Source of the DNA: Macrothele yani
Taxonomy: Eukaryota; Arthropoda; Arachnida; Araneae; Macrothelidae
DNA: 64,000 bases
NCBI GenBank assembly: GCA_039090855.1
Contig: CM077024.1
Span: forward strand, 68,202,594-68,266,593
Reading direction: 5' to 3'
The notes under the pieces are model-generated. The model was given only the letters and a program-made list of their open reading frames with translations. It ran no database searches and was not told where the DNA came from. Of the stretch, positions 20,527 to 30,986 are shown in pieces (the first letter of the stretch is position 1; every line of letters begins with the position of its first letter). The position numbers and the translations under genes are program-made.

Positions 20527-23500
20527 ATGGGTCATTCCTCACGAAAAGGGACAAACGCCATTTGGATGGTTTCGAAGGTTTCAATGGGTCTCGCGGTGTT
20601 AGAAATGCTCCACATGATACTCCCCAAAACAACGAAGAGATATCCAAACTATCACTCATACGATTGGTAGTAGAAGGCCTTCATACAAGACTTCCTTCTG
20701 AAGGACTCACGCTTTACACTTCTAACTCATCGCAGTGGTTAACCTGTCATTGCAAAGAATAAAAAGGCACATTTCTTACGTGAGATAATTCGCCTAATAC
20801 CGAAGTAAAGATATTGGAATCTGAGAGATTGAACACGCACAAAATTACTCTTCAATTCTCCAAGATGGCGGCCCTCATCCCCGCAAAAGTGGATTTTGAT
20901 ATAAACTTACTAACCTGCTACACTGTGTACGTAATATTTGCAGATAACAATTCACATACCACTCTGATTTGCAATTAACATACCACCCTGTATTCGAATG
21001 GAATGTGCAATTCACATACCACTCTTTATTTAAATGGTAGGTAGAACTGTTCATCCCTAAGAGAACTTTGCTGTCATTATTACTCATGTTGTTCCTGGAA
21101 GGGTACAACCTACAGCGCTCTCGTGTGTTGTAGGTTGCAATACACTGCAGATTGCCTGCTTTGTTAACTTCGTCACCAGGGAATAACGAATTTTCGACAG
21201 TACAAAAATAGTACTTAATCGGAAAAACACATAGGCTTGCCCTTTGCTGTGTACCGCAATGGTTCGATCAACAGTGCAGACATGCCTGTTTTTACTCTCG
21301 AACAAGTGGAATCCCGAAGATATGCCAAGTTCATTGTTGTGCCGTTCTCAGGAATGATGTTTTAGCACCTAAGAGATGGTGTGACGTAAGATCGCCTTGA
21401 GCTTTTTCTCTGAGGCACATAACAACTTCGCCCAGATCCATTTCTCTATTACGTATTGGGGCTTGCCAACACGGGGAGGATTTACTTCGCTATTTTAGAA
21501 ATAACTTCACGTAAGAAACGAGCTTTTTTTTTAAAATTATAGGTGAATCGTAGCTATTGGTTAGAAGGGAAATACCTGCTCTCTTGAAAAAGTCTTCTAC
21601 GAAGACTCTGAACGATCAATCGCATGCTGTTGTGTATAGATGCGTGTGATAGTTCGGTTATTTCTTTGTTGGTTTCGGACATGCCCTCTAGAGTGTTTCC
21701 AATACAAAGAATTCCATCGAAAACTGAGAACCACCCTACAACGTTTGGATCGTTTCCCGTAGAATAATACACATGATTCGAAATCCCATAGTACATAATT
21801 AGAATTGCATACTTTGGCAAATGATTCATGATTTCACTTATCAAAACTTTGTCTCTCGCGAAATGGGAAAAACTATGGTATTCATTCACTAGACAAAACC
21901 GGAAAGAGAATGTGATTTTGAAATTACTTAGCCAACTTGGCAGTCATGAAAGCTCTAAAGTTTCCAGAGGAAAGCAAACTGTATCTCAGAAATGCTTACA
22001 ACTCAAATTTAAGTGATGATAGAAAATTTTATCTCTGAATGGAAACCTAAACTCGAGTTTCTGAGAAAAATTTTCATGAAGTAACATTTGTTTTGATAGC
22101 CAAATGGTCAAAACATTTCTGCAAGATCGTGTCTGAAGTTTTCAAAACCTATATGTCAATACACAGTGAGGGAAAGGTCTGGGAACCAATAAGAGAGATC
22201 TCAGAAAGAAATACGAATGTTCATCATCATTTATAACTTAGAAAGAAAAATATATAACCAATCAGTGGGTAGTACTGTAGTTAACCAGGTAAACGGCTCT
22301 TTTCTGAACACCGTTATAAAGTTTAAACGTTGATTTTGGTGCATTACGTCCTTTGTGTAAGTAAAACTCTAGAGATGGACAAACTTGTGTAACTTACGAT
22401 TTCAAAATTACTTAGAGGGTAGGGATTGACCAGTTCGTGATTTTAGAATTTTGAAGTATATTTTTGTGTAAAAGAAATATGGTCGTGCCATGATAAGATA
22501 AAAGCATTTTCAGATCAAAAACAGAAAATAAAATCCTTTTTGTCTGACTGGTAAATTGGAACAAAATTTGGACAGTTTTGCTGCTTACCGCAATAAATGG
22601 ATGCTGTAGAAAACATGAACGTAATTTATCTAACAGCGCGGTTTTGCAGTTATGTTAATACCACCTCCGTCATCTTCAACATAGGATTTTACGACTAACA
22701 GATAAAAGGAGATGAATTAGAAATCTATGTTGCATGTGGCATCCGAAACTATACAGCCGTGGATGAGAAAATAAGGAAAACATCTATACATAGAGGAGTA
22801 ATTAAAAAAAGCAGTGTTAGTAAGGCGAGAGTGAGGAGAGAAAGTTTGGTATAGAAATAAGAAAATTTTTATTCTTGAAATAAGTTTTCCGTTATTTTAG
22901 GTAAAATGACGTCATGCAGTGGTGCATGGAGTTAATCAAGGAATATGAGTAGGTTCTGCAGGGCAACATAAAAATTCTGTTCTGAGTTATATTAGTCTTA
23001 TATATTGATCCGTTTTGGTGTTCACGTAAGCCTGAAAGTAAAAAAAAAATGTCTTTTTAAATCAAATTCCGCTGGTTCTTGGGCCGGAGAAAGAGGAAAA
23101 GAAAATGAAATGCAAACTACTTCTTCGTTGAAGCTTTAAATGATCTGCCCGATCAGGGATTTCTACGAATTAAGGGGATAATTGGCAGACGAATCTCAGC
23201 GGAGAGTTCATGGATCGCGCCGAAGTGTAGAATATTGCGATATTCTATTTATGATTTAAAGATTCGATTGCTGAGATTTTCCATAGCTTACTCCTCAGAT
23301 GATCATTCCATTTTATTTATGGAAGACAAATTCTGTTCTCTCAACACGAATATGTTAAAGATATTCTTAAAGGTAAATTAAAAATAATGCCCATTTTTCT
23401 GTTATCAATTTGATTCTTGAATTAACTTTGTAATGTAGTTTTCTCACTCCACGGGATCAATTTCCACTTTACACAGAAAGTAGAATTTAGATGTAGGTCC

Positions 23501-24398
23501 AGTCTATTAACAATTTTCATGTCTACAGCTGCGAAGGTAAATGCTTCACAAATGTGATTTCAATAATCTAAACAGAACGTTTTGTGCTGAGTATTTGGAA
23601 GACATTAAAAAAAAAGTAAAGAAAGGTTATAAACAAAACAAACTGAGAGTATTTCTGCTACCTAAACCTTAAAACTGGCCAAGAAAGAAGTGCATTGTTG
23701 ATTATCAAACAGAGTTATTCACTATTTTAGACATACTGTGGTTTCTTTAGTTTCATGCAATCTCACTTTAAATAATAAGGCAAGTTATTGGCTTTGTCCC
23801 AGTTTGTTAAATTGCTGAAAACATACTATCCTATCTCTTTTTGACATTCTTAATGGATATTCAATGCCCCATGCAATTAGAAATTCGCTATTAAAGTTTT
23901 TCAGAATATTAGTGAAATTAATTATAAAAAAATTAAACTCCGAAACAGATGTGATTTCAATAATCTAAACAGAAACGTTTATTATAAAAATTAAGCCATG
24001 AGGTTAATTATAAAAAAATAAACCCCGAAACAAATACTGGAATTTTAAAAGGTTCTTCATGAAATATTACATATTTACAGCAGGTAAGATAAGCATTGTG
24101 TAAGAATGATAATAATATCCTTTGGCATACAGAGAACTTTTCCATAAGAGCTGCAGGCTGCTGTTAGAATTATCAGTGCATGAGAGTTAAAAAGATTAGC
24201 TTCTTTCAGCATGAAGGTAAGCCTTCAGATAACTTTGTTGTGTTTTAATACTTGACAAAAAACAGCACTCTGAGCAACATCAAGTATTTTTCGTCAACGA
24301 AACACAGTAATGAATTTCCTTTTGTGGCAAGAATGTAAAATATTGCTAGCATCAGTGGTTATAATTATGCTACCAGAGTAGCACCAAGCTTAATTATA
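20527..24398. other. long spacer, nothing firmly recognised
   Basis: Nearly 3.9 kb. A 111-codon minus frame at 21554-21889 has no recognisable domain. Around 20940-21040, CAATTCACATACCACTCT recurs about three times, 40-60 bp apart. AATTATAAAAAA...AAACTCCGAAACAGATG stretches near 23920-24040 are partly duplicated. No transposon termini found. Confidence 0.45.
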
Positions 24399-24518
24399 CA
24401 CCGCTGTTTGTTGAAAATGCAACGTCAAGAAAACAAATGTGCAATCGGACCAAACTCACAGGACGGGTAGGTCACGTGAGGAACGCAAATTATTACAAAT
24501 AGTTTGTGCAAGCCACGT

Positions 24519-24601
24519 CACGTATCCTTGTACGGCGACACCGTGATGAACGGTTGCTGGAGGCAACCGTTCATCACGGTGTCGCCGTACAAGGATACGT
24601 G
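24519..24601. repeat. perfect 39-bp inverted repeat
   Basis: Arms at 24519-24557 and 24563-24601 are perfect reverse complements, separated only by TGGAG. Both are copies of the transposase segment near 25355-25395. The inverted similarity continues to the right through about 24650 as the complement of 25305-25360. This could extrude as a cruciform or read as a hairpin RNA. Confidence 0.93.
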
Positions 24602-24646
24602 GATACGTCCACCATGGGTCATTAAGTTGAGCCGCGAATCGTCGGA

Positions 24647-24721
24647 AAACACTGTTCCCCATAGGAGGTACAAACACTGTTCCCCATAGGAGGTACAAAC
24701 ACTGTTCCCCATAGGAGGTAC
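24647..24721. repeat. three perfect 25-bp tandem repeats
   Basis: Three identical 25-bp units (AAACACTGTTCCCCATAGGA then GGTAC). Only the first few bases overlap the inverted transposase piece; the rest of the unit has no match I see elsewhere in the element. Confidence 0.95.
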
Positions 24722-24859
24722 AGTCTTTGATATAGAAGACTACAGTCTTTCACATTAAAAAAAAATATGCTTTAGTCATATGCTTTTCTTTTTGTATAGA
24801 AGCAGCCATTATCGATTCATAGGAATTTGGGCAGTAAGGTTGTGGTTGTAACTGAGTAT

Positions 24860-26050
24860 GTCCCTTCGCAGCTGACGAGACCTTTAAGTACAGCTGACGG
24901 ACTTTGAGCAAGGTCAATGTGTTGTACTAAGGAAAGGCTGACTTTTCTTACGAGACATCGCCGCCCGTATTGGACCAAACGTAAACACAATGATGAGAGT
25001 GTGGCGTCTGTGGGAAGAGGAATATTTGATGCACCGATGTGAGGGGTCCAGAGCCCAGTGACGGGCGAACGCTAGAAAAAACCGTTATCTTCACCGGATG
25101 GCGTTGGCTACTAAACAACCACGTCCCGAAGGTTAGCACATTAGTGGAGGTCTATATCACATCAGGGGTTGTCTGCAAGCTCTATTCGACGCCGTTTGCT
25201 TCAGAGGTGCTCAGTCACTTCGACTTCCCTTGATCTTTAACCGCAGACGTCAGTGGCTTCAATGAAGGCAATAACGCAGACACTGGTGTGATGCATGGCA
25301 GCGCACAGTGTTTTCCGACGATTCGCGGCTCAACTTAATGACCCATGGTGGACGTATCCTTGTACGGCGACACCGTGATGAACGGTTGCTGGAGGCATGC
25401 ATTGTGCACCGTCAAACGGCCCTGACACCTGTCGTTCTGGTTTAGGATGCTGCTGGGTTCCATTCATGTTCCGGCCTCCTGCGCAATACAGGGACCATGA
25501 CCAGGCAGCGGTACATCGCGGAAGTTGTGGAGACTGAAGTGCTGCCATATTTTTTTTATTGGAGGTTTAACGACCACCGTGAGCAACTCAATGGGCTATA
25601 AGCAGTCGCCCGTCCCTAATTTAGGGTCACTGGATCCAGGAAAGGGAGAGAGCCAGTGCCGTAAGACAAACACAACATCCATGCCTCACCGGGATTCGAA
25701 CCCGGACCCCTGCTGGACGAATTATCAGAGGCCATCGCTTAGACCACTGCGCCACCGGGGCGGCCTGCCATATTTGCAGACGGACCCCAGTGCCACCTTT
25801 AAAGAGGACAATGCCCGACCAAATGTGGCACGAAATGTCTTACAGCTCCTGGATACCCAACAGGTGCCCTATTTTACTTGGCCAGTGCGTTCGCCTTATT
25901 TGCCACCCATTGAACAAGTATGGAATATGATCGCCTAACGCCTGGCCCCTCATTCTCCGCCGTTAGTCACCCAAAATGAAACTTTCGGTACGAATCGAGA
26001 CAGCATGGAATGATCTTTCGCAGTGCGACATCCACAACCATTTCTAGTCG
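24860..26050 (+). pseudogene. broken Tc1 transposase interrupted by SINE
   Basis: The N-terminal part has a DFEQGQCVVLR HTH start near 24890-24930 and IAARIGPNVNTMMRVWRLWEEE near 24957-25020. The first catalytic Asp is in VFSDDSRLN (about 25310). The SINE sits at 25553-25764. Then come FKEDNARPN (second Asp) and SPYLPPIEQVWNMI (Glu), with 34 residues between them. There are several frameshifts and stops; DNARPH reads DNARPN and SPDL reads SPYL. Confidence 0.82.
25553..25764 (-). mobile_element. SINE inserted in Tc1
   Basis: A well-preserved minus-oriented SINE with an 11-bp target-site duplication, CTGCCATATTT, at 25542-25552 and 25765-25775. The host sequence on both sides is Tc1 transposase. 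The A and B boxes are intact (GGTTCGAATCC in the head). Clearly younger than its Tc1 host. Confidence 0.95.
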
Positions 26051-26214
26051 ATGCCACTCCGTGTACGATCCGTTATCGGCGCTCGTGTTGAGTACATAAA
26101 GTATTGTATATTTCACATGACTTACGTCTTGTATCATAAGTAATGTATCGTATAAATCTCATTTAAATACAGCATGCTTTTCTTGGTGTTGCATTTTCAA
26201 CAGCCATCAGTGTA

Positions 26215-27158
26215 TTTCAAAACAACAAGAAAGAAAAGGTTAAATATTAACCCAAGTATGGTCAGAAAATTCCAAAGGTACCAAAAATTCCGTGATTAAA
26301 TTTGAAACTCCTAAAGAAAGAGAAGGGGAGAGAGAGGGAGGGGGAGAGAAAGAGAGAAAGGGAAATTTCATGAGAATACATTAAAATATCGCTCAGTTTT
26401 TATAATGGCTTCATCCAGTTCTGCTATACGTGTCATGCATATGTTGAACACGTTTCCGACAAACTTACGCATATACGTGTCTCCCAGCACGATCTCCTTT
26501 TATCGTGTGTTCAGAAAGGATATTTTTTTGCGTGTTTTGAAATGATAACCTTTTATCGTGTGTTCCGAAACAATATCTTTTTACCGTACATAGAAACCGG
26601 ATTTGAAACATTTTCCTTTTACATCTGGCAGCCCTCCTTTTTAAAGACACAGCTTTGCAAACATACTGCATATGATCCTAAGATAAAGCCCAGTGTCATT
26701 CATCTACATCTCTCATGGTCGTTTTATTGGTCTCTTTCTACTCCTCAATATAATGTTGAAATTTTTTGACACCCAATATTTGTGCTGCTAGCAATAGTAG
26801 TGTTAGTCTATTAGGACGCGTATTGTAGTAATGAAGACTCTAATACTGCCGCTGATTATAAAGCATTTCCTTTCTCCTTTCTTTGCCCTTTTTTACTGTC
26901 TTCGGGAATCATACTTTGTATGCTACACTGAGTTTCCAGTGGTCTCCAAATACTGATATTTTACTTAAAAATCATGCTTTCTATTTAAAAATCATAATGT
27001 ATAAAACCTACGGATCAAGCAATTTTCTTATGAAGTATAATGGTACTAGTACGTCGCTCTTTGCATTTCTTTTTGCAAACGCGTTCGAACCTAAATTTCT
27101 TCAGCTTTTAATTTATTCCAAATGGTACCTTCATTTGTCAAATGTTAGTGTTTTGTTT
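26215..27158. other. spacer with a GA-rich stretch
   Basis: No gene recognised. A purine-only (GA/GGGA) stretch lies at 26316-26364, and a duplicated CTTTTATCGTGTGTTC occurs at 26497 and 26551. Confidence 0.5.
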
Positions 27159-27168
27159 ACTAGAAGTT

Positions 27169-27388
27169 TTTTTTTTTTTATTGGAGGTTTAACGACCACC
27201 GTGAGCAGCTCAAATGGGCTATAAGCAGTCGCCCGTCCCTAATTTAGGGTCACTGGTTCCAGGGAAGGGAGAGAGCCAGTGCCGTAAGACAAACACAACA
27301 TCCATGCCTGACCGGGATTCGAACCCGGACCCCTTACGGACGAATGATCAGAGGCCAACGCCTTAGACCACTGCGCCACCGGGACGGC
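27169..27388 (-). mobile_element. tRNA-derived SINE, young subfamily
   Basis: Minus-oriented, well preserved, with target-site duplication ACTAGAAGTT at 27159-27168 and 27389-27398. It shares diagnostic changes with the SINE at 31541-31770: an extra A (CTCAAATGGGC), CTGACCGGGATTCG in place of CTCACCGGG, and CCAACGCCTTAGACC in place of CCATCGCTTAGACC. Confidence 0.95.
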
Positions 27389-27398
27389 ACTAGAAGTT

Positions 27399-28395
27399 CA
27401 TTTATTGGGTAATGAGTTCTCGGATACAACATGAAGAATGGTATAAAAAGTGAATATGTTACACTGGTCAACAGCCAAAAAGATACGGAGATCAAAGCAG
27501 CTGAATTTTAAGTTCTGAGGGACTTTGAACCCGAATGCGGTAATAAAAAGTTTCAGTTGGTTCTGCTTTTCAAGTTCCAATATAGCAACAATTTTAATGG
27601 GTAGGGTGAGGAATACAATACGATTTGCATCCCTATTTTTCAACAGCGAAGGAGTATCATTTGGTTTCCACTAGGACTGAAAACAGCCAAATGGGCGCCG
27701 GAATAATGAAATGTAGGGGAGGGCAAACACTAATTTTAGTTTCCTCTCCGAATGTAATTTTTTTATATCGCTATTTTTACACCATTCATGCTATTCTTTA
27801 TAAAGAACTTGTAGTGTAAAAAAGTTAATTACTTATTTCTAAAATCAATAACTAATATACATTTCTATCGTTTTAATCGCAAATGTGTTCCGTTAGTTGT
27901 AAAGAAAAAAATAAACAAAAAGGTGTCATTCTTATTCTCATAAAGTCTAAGACTTCCCTTGCCCCCTTTCCATTCCCCCGCCAAACATTTTTTGTTGATA
28001 CGTGATACGAAATGGAAATAGCATCATATTGAGTCATTCCACTGGAACAACTGATGTAAAACATTTCGTTGGTACTGCGTAATTAATTTCGTACAGCGTA
28101 AAAGCGTTATTTTTGGTACTGTAAAAATTGGAGATTGTATCACACTTAGTCATTGAGTTAAAATCCTAGTAAGTACGTTTCGCAACTTCTTGAAAATTTC
28201 TGTCGCTGCTCGGTGAGTCTTTCTTCATAGGTAATAATATTAGCAGAATTAATGTAAAGTGGAAGAAATACCTTGTGAGTGTATAAACAAAGTTACGAAT
28301 TTCTGCTATGTGTGGTGAAATAACTTTCGCTTTGCGAAAGCGAAATATCACTCCAATCATAAAGCAGCTTATTACCTATATTTTTGATGCTATAC
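27399..28395. other. spacer
   Basis: About 1 kb with no recognised gene; open frames of up to 81 codons carry no motif. Confidence 0.5.
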
Positions 28396-28921
28396 CGGAT
28401 ACATAGATAAACCCCAAAGATATGGCCCTAACATATGTTGTAATCATTGTGCTAAGAATCTGTGTCAGTGATTGAATCACAAGAAGCTCTCAATGCGTTT
28501 TGCAGTTCCTATGATATGGAGGGAACCGACTAACCATGCAAATGACTATTATTTTTGTTTGATGCCTCCAGCCTGGAAAGGTGTTTCCAAAAAGAAACAC
28601 ATACTAAACTACCCAAATATTCCATCTGCTACTATTTGACCTGTACCACATAGTGAAGACTTTTAATTCCTAACCCACCTGATTCCTATTCACTTGATTC
28701 TACAGAAGAAACGGAAGATGATCATGATCTCAAGCCATCGACATCTACAAATCCGTATTTCACGCCAGTAGAAATACCGTTTCCTAAACCACACAAAATA
28801 AAATAAAGTGAACTGAATGACCTTTCTAGAGATCTTGACTTGCCAAAAAATTGAACTACTTAGTTATAGACAACAACAGTGGAATTTACTGGAACGAGGT
28901 CGGTCAGTTCTTTATCTCAAA
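28396..28921 (+). pseudogene. N-terminal part of uncharacterised arthropod gene family
   Basis: Plus-strand reading gives CNHCAKNLCQ-LNHKKLSM then RFAVPMIWREPTNHANDYYF, CLMPPAWKGVSKKKH, LNYPNIPSA, an acidic stretch (EETEDDHD), and finally QQWNLLERG before PLE sequence begins. From memory this matches the start of an uncharacterised multicopy arthropod protein with a Cys-rich motif and a conserved VWREP..H..DCYFC block. Stops (TGA where Trp is expected) and frameshifts make it a pseudogene. The matching C-terminal part is at 35926-36983, so this looks like one gene cut in two by about 7 kb of PLEs. Function unknown. Confidence 0.7.
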
Positions 28922-29052
28922 GACTACAGTCTTTGATATAGAAGACTACAGTCTTTCATAAAGCTTCAGCTTTACGCTTCTTAATAAGACGTGCCTTCAC
29001 CCATTCTTCGACAAGTAAAATTCGACGTGATGAACTTTCTAGAGTTCAAAAT

Positions 29053-29673
29053 TTGGCCTTATTGTTTGGGTTCTCTGTCAACCTCTTACAAGGACTATTA
29101 CAACAATTTCAAAAATTGAGATTCACGACTTTGTCCACAGAGAAAAAACCTACTAAGTACATCGGCAAAGTTGATTTCATTCCACCTCTTGTGTCTATCT
29201 TAAGAAAAGCCTGTTACAAACACAATCTAACGTTTGGAGTGTCCACCAGAAATCTTTTTTCCACGATAAGAAATGATAGAGATAGAGTCCTAGCACTTAA
29301 CAAACCAGGCGTCTACTGCATACCATTAATTCATGAGGATTCAGATACTGCAGTTAAATACTATATAGGTTCTACCCTAAGAACCGTTAATGTCAGAATG
29401 GGTGAACATAAATACGCTCTTCGTTCTGGAACGGTTTCCACAGCTTTCACTCAAGCTGTTAACCAGGGAGGTTACTCCCCAGATTGGACAAATGTTAGGG
29501 TACTTAACTCAAGTGTTAATAAACCTACTGTCTTCCTTACGGAAAGCCTCTTCATTCTTGCATATGGGGAAATATGCTGTAACATTGAACTCCCGACATT
29601 TGTTCCAAGACAGTGGAGAAAGATGGTTGCCCCCTCCTTACACAACTCTGAAGAAGAGGACTTTATAGGATAA
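29053..29673 (+). pseudogene. Penelope-type GIY-YIG endonuclease fragment
   Basis: 206 codons, open to a TAA. Residues 31-85 (PTKYIGKVDFIPPLVSILRK...) look like the linker after a PLE reverse transcriptase. GVY at 86-88 and YYIG at 103-106 are the two halves of the GIY-YIG signature, followed by RTVNVRMGEHK. In canonical Penelope proteins this domain cuts target DNA. The reverse transcriptase part is missing, so the apparent start codon is internal. Confidence 0.75.
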
Positions 29674-29789
29674 GATATTAAGACTTGATTTTTTGGACTT
29701 TAACGATTTGTTGATGGCATCACCGGTGATTGAGAAAACCGAGTGAATTGTGGGTCGTGTTTGACAGTATATAATGTCTGCTCCTGTGA

Positions 29790-29850
29790 TTCGTGGCGCT
29801 TGAGCTTGATGATGGGTGCTATGTTCAGCCCCGAAAGATCTCGCGTGTAA
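29790..29850 (+). ncRNA. degenerate hammerhead-like motif
   Basis: TTGATGA (C then an extra T where CTGATGA is expected) at 29806-29812 is followed by a GGG..CCC stem, CGAAA, a palindromic AGATCT and C. The layout matches the short-stem-III PLE hammerheads at 30051 and elsewhere, but the core has an extra base and stem I is weak. Confidence 0.4.
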
Positions 29851-30050
29851 ATATTAATTTTTAATTGTAAATAAAGTGTTTTTATCTTGACCTACAATTT
29901 GAAAATTATGTTTGTGAATGACCGTACGTGTGACAGCATCGGTAAATTACTAAAGTGACTACAGTCTTGTGACGATTATATATAGATTAAGATAATACAA
30001 CGTGGTTGTCACAAATGTTTATTTTATTTTATTTTATTTTATTTTTATTT

Positions 30051-30106
30051 CTCAAGCCGACCATGGTTTCGCTGGGTATTGACCTAGCTTCATCAGGACG
30101 AATGGC
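30051..30106 (-). ncRNA. hammerhead ribozyme (PLE terminal repeat)
   Basis: The minus strand reads GCCATTCGTC, CTGATGA, a stem II of GCTAGGT/ACCCAGC with CAAT loop, GCGAAAC, CATG and GTC. Core CTGATGA...GAAA...GTC is intact. Stem III is the tiny palindromic ACCATGGT type known from PLE hammerheads, which are thought to work best as dimers. The predicted cut is after GTC. Confidence 0.82.
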
Positions 30107-30133
30107 ACGTAAATATTCAAATTGTATATGACA

Positions 30134-30480
30134 TCATAAGTGGTGTTTACAGTCACGTGTTTTGGTTAGATGCTTCCACGCGTTTGATAGAAATGGCGTG
30201 GATGCCATATCATTAACAAGTTGCGAAGACTTCTGATATATATGGAAAGCTTCCAAACTATCAAGTTTGGAGGTTGAATCTGGCTTGTCAAAAAGTTTTG
30301 CTTCTTCAAAGATAAATCTGTGGCCCTTTTCGTAACAGTGTTTAGCCATCGATGACTTCTTTAAGTCACAAATTCGAATGTAGGTCTTGTGCTCCTTCAA
30401 TCGAAAACACAAGGCTCTACGGGTCTTTCCTATATACGAAGCGCCACATTCACATGGAATTTGATAAATTCCCCACTAGG
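30134..30480 (-). pseudogene. PLE copy A GIY-YIG domain
   Basis: The frame from 30412 reads RLKEHKTYIRICDLKKSSM, AKHCYEKGHRFIFEEAKLF and LDSLEAFHIYQ down to KTRDCKHHL. Upstream in frame, WGIYQIPCECGASYIG carries the GIY-YIG signature but is preceded by a TAG (about 30469-30474) separating it from the reverse transcriptase. PLE copy B carries the same TAG. Confidence 0.85.
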
Positions 30481-30986
30481 TTTTGTCTTCAACACAGTCC
30501 TTCGATCCTAAAAATCTCATTTTGTTTATGGGTTTAAAAATCACCTTAAAATTAAAGGCTTTGAGAATTTTTGCAATTTTGAAGGCAATGTCACGGGAAA
30601 ATGGAATAATGGCAAAATTATCTCTCAATGGGCGCATCACAGGAGTTAATGTGGAGATGGACTTCGGTTTCCGGAATTTTGTCAGAGCCTTGTCTATAAT
30701 GGAAGGGTTGTATCCTCGGTGTACTGCAACACGTTAAAAGAAATAAAGTTCTTTTTACCAAACTATCCTTATCTGAACATATGTGTATCGCGCGATATAC
30801 GCAACTGTAAAAGGCACTGAGTTTTTGTTAATAAGGGTGATTAGACTTGGCATGTGGAAGTGAAAAAATAGCGAATGCCTTCCGATAAATTGTGGTTGCG
30901 TGAGATTGATTTAAACGAGTTACCAGGAAGTCAAGGATGGTAGGCATCCGTTATTTTCAGTTTCGTAGCTGAATTGAATGTGAGGA

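Larger units (their letters stand above)
24399..26212 (+). mobile_element. Tc1-like element with foldback and nested SINE
   Basis: Termini match over about 35 bp: CACCGCTGTTTGTTGAAAAT on the left and CACTGATGGCTGTTGAAAAT read inward from the right. TA is at 24397-24398 and 26213-26214. Without the SINE at 25553-25764 the element is about 1.59 kb. Left of the gene, a ~110-bp piece of its own transposase is duplicated in inverted orientation. Confidence 0.88.
28922..29900 (+). mobile_element. 5'-truncated Penelope-like element (second family)
   Basis: Abutting the gene fragment, a stretch with two GACTACAGTCTTT blocks leads into an ORF with a GIY-YIG nuclease, then a 3' region with a degenerate hammerhead-like motif and an AATAAA near 29870. 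The protein is clearly different from the PLE cluster that follows (29953-35677), so this is a separate PLE family represented by its 3' end only. Confidence 0.7.

Noticed and set aside
21060..21360. CVVGCN-type cysteine pattern suggestive of a THAP domain and a P-like element
   Set aside because: Only the first two cysteines fit; stops interrupt the frame, the expected later Cys/His and AVPTIF-like positions are not seen, and no terminal repeats are present.
21554..21889. 111-codon minus frame as a candidate gene
   Set aside because: No recognisable domain, no support from neighbours, and of a length expected by chance in 3.9 kb of spacer.
24456..24712. Overlapping frames on both strands with the same peptide (VSLYGDTVMNGC)
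   Set aside because: They come from the perfect inverted repeat and the 25-bp triplet, not from genes.
26316..26364. Polypurine tract of a retroelement
   Set aside because: It is a simple GA-rich microsatellite without adjacent LTR-like sequence.
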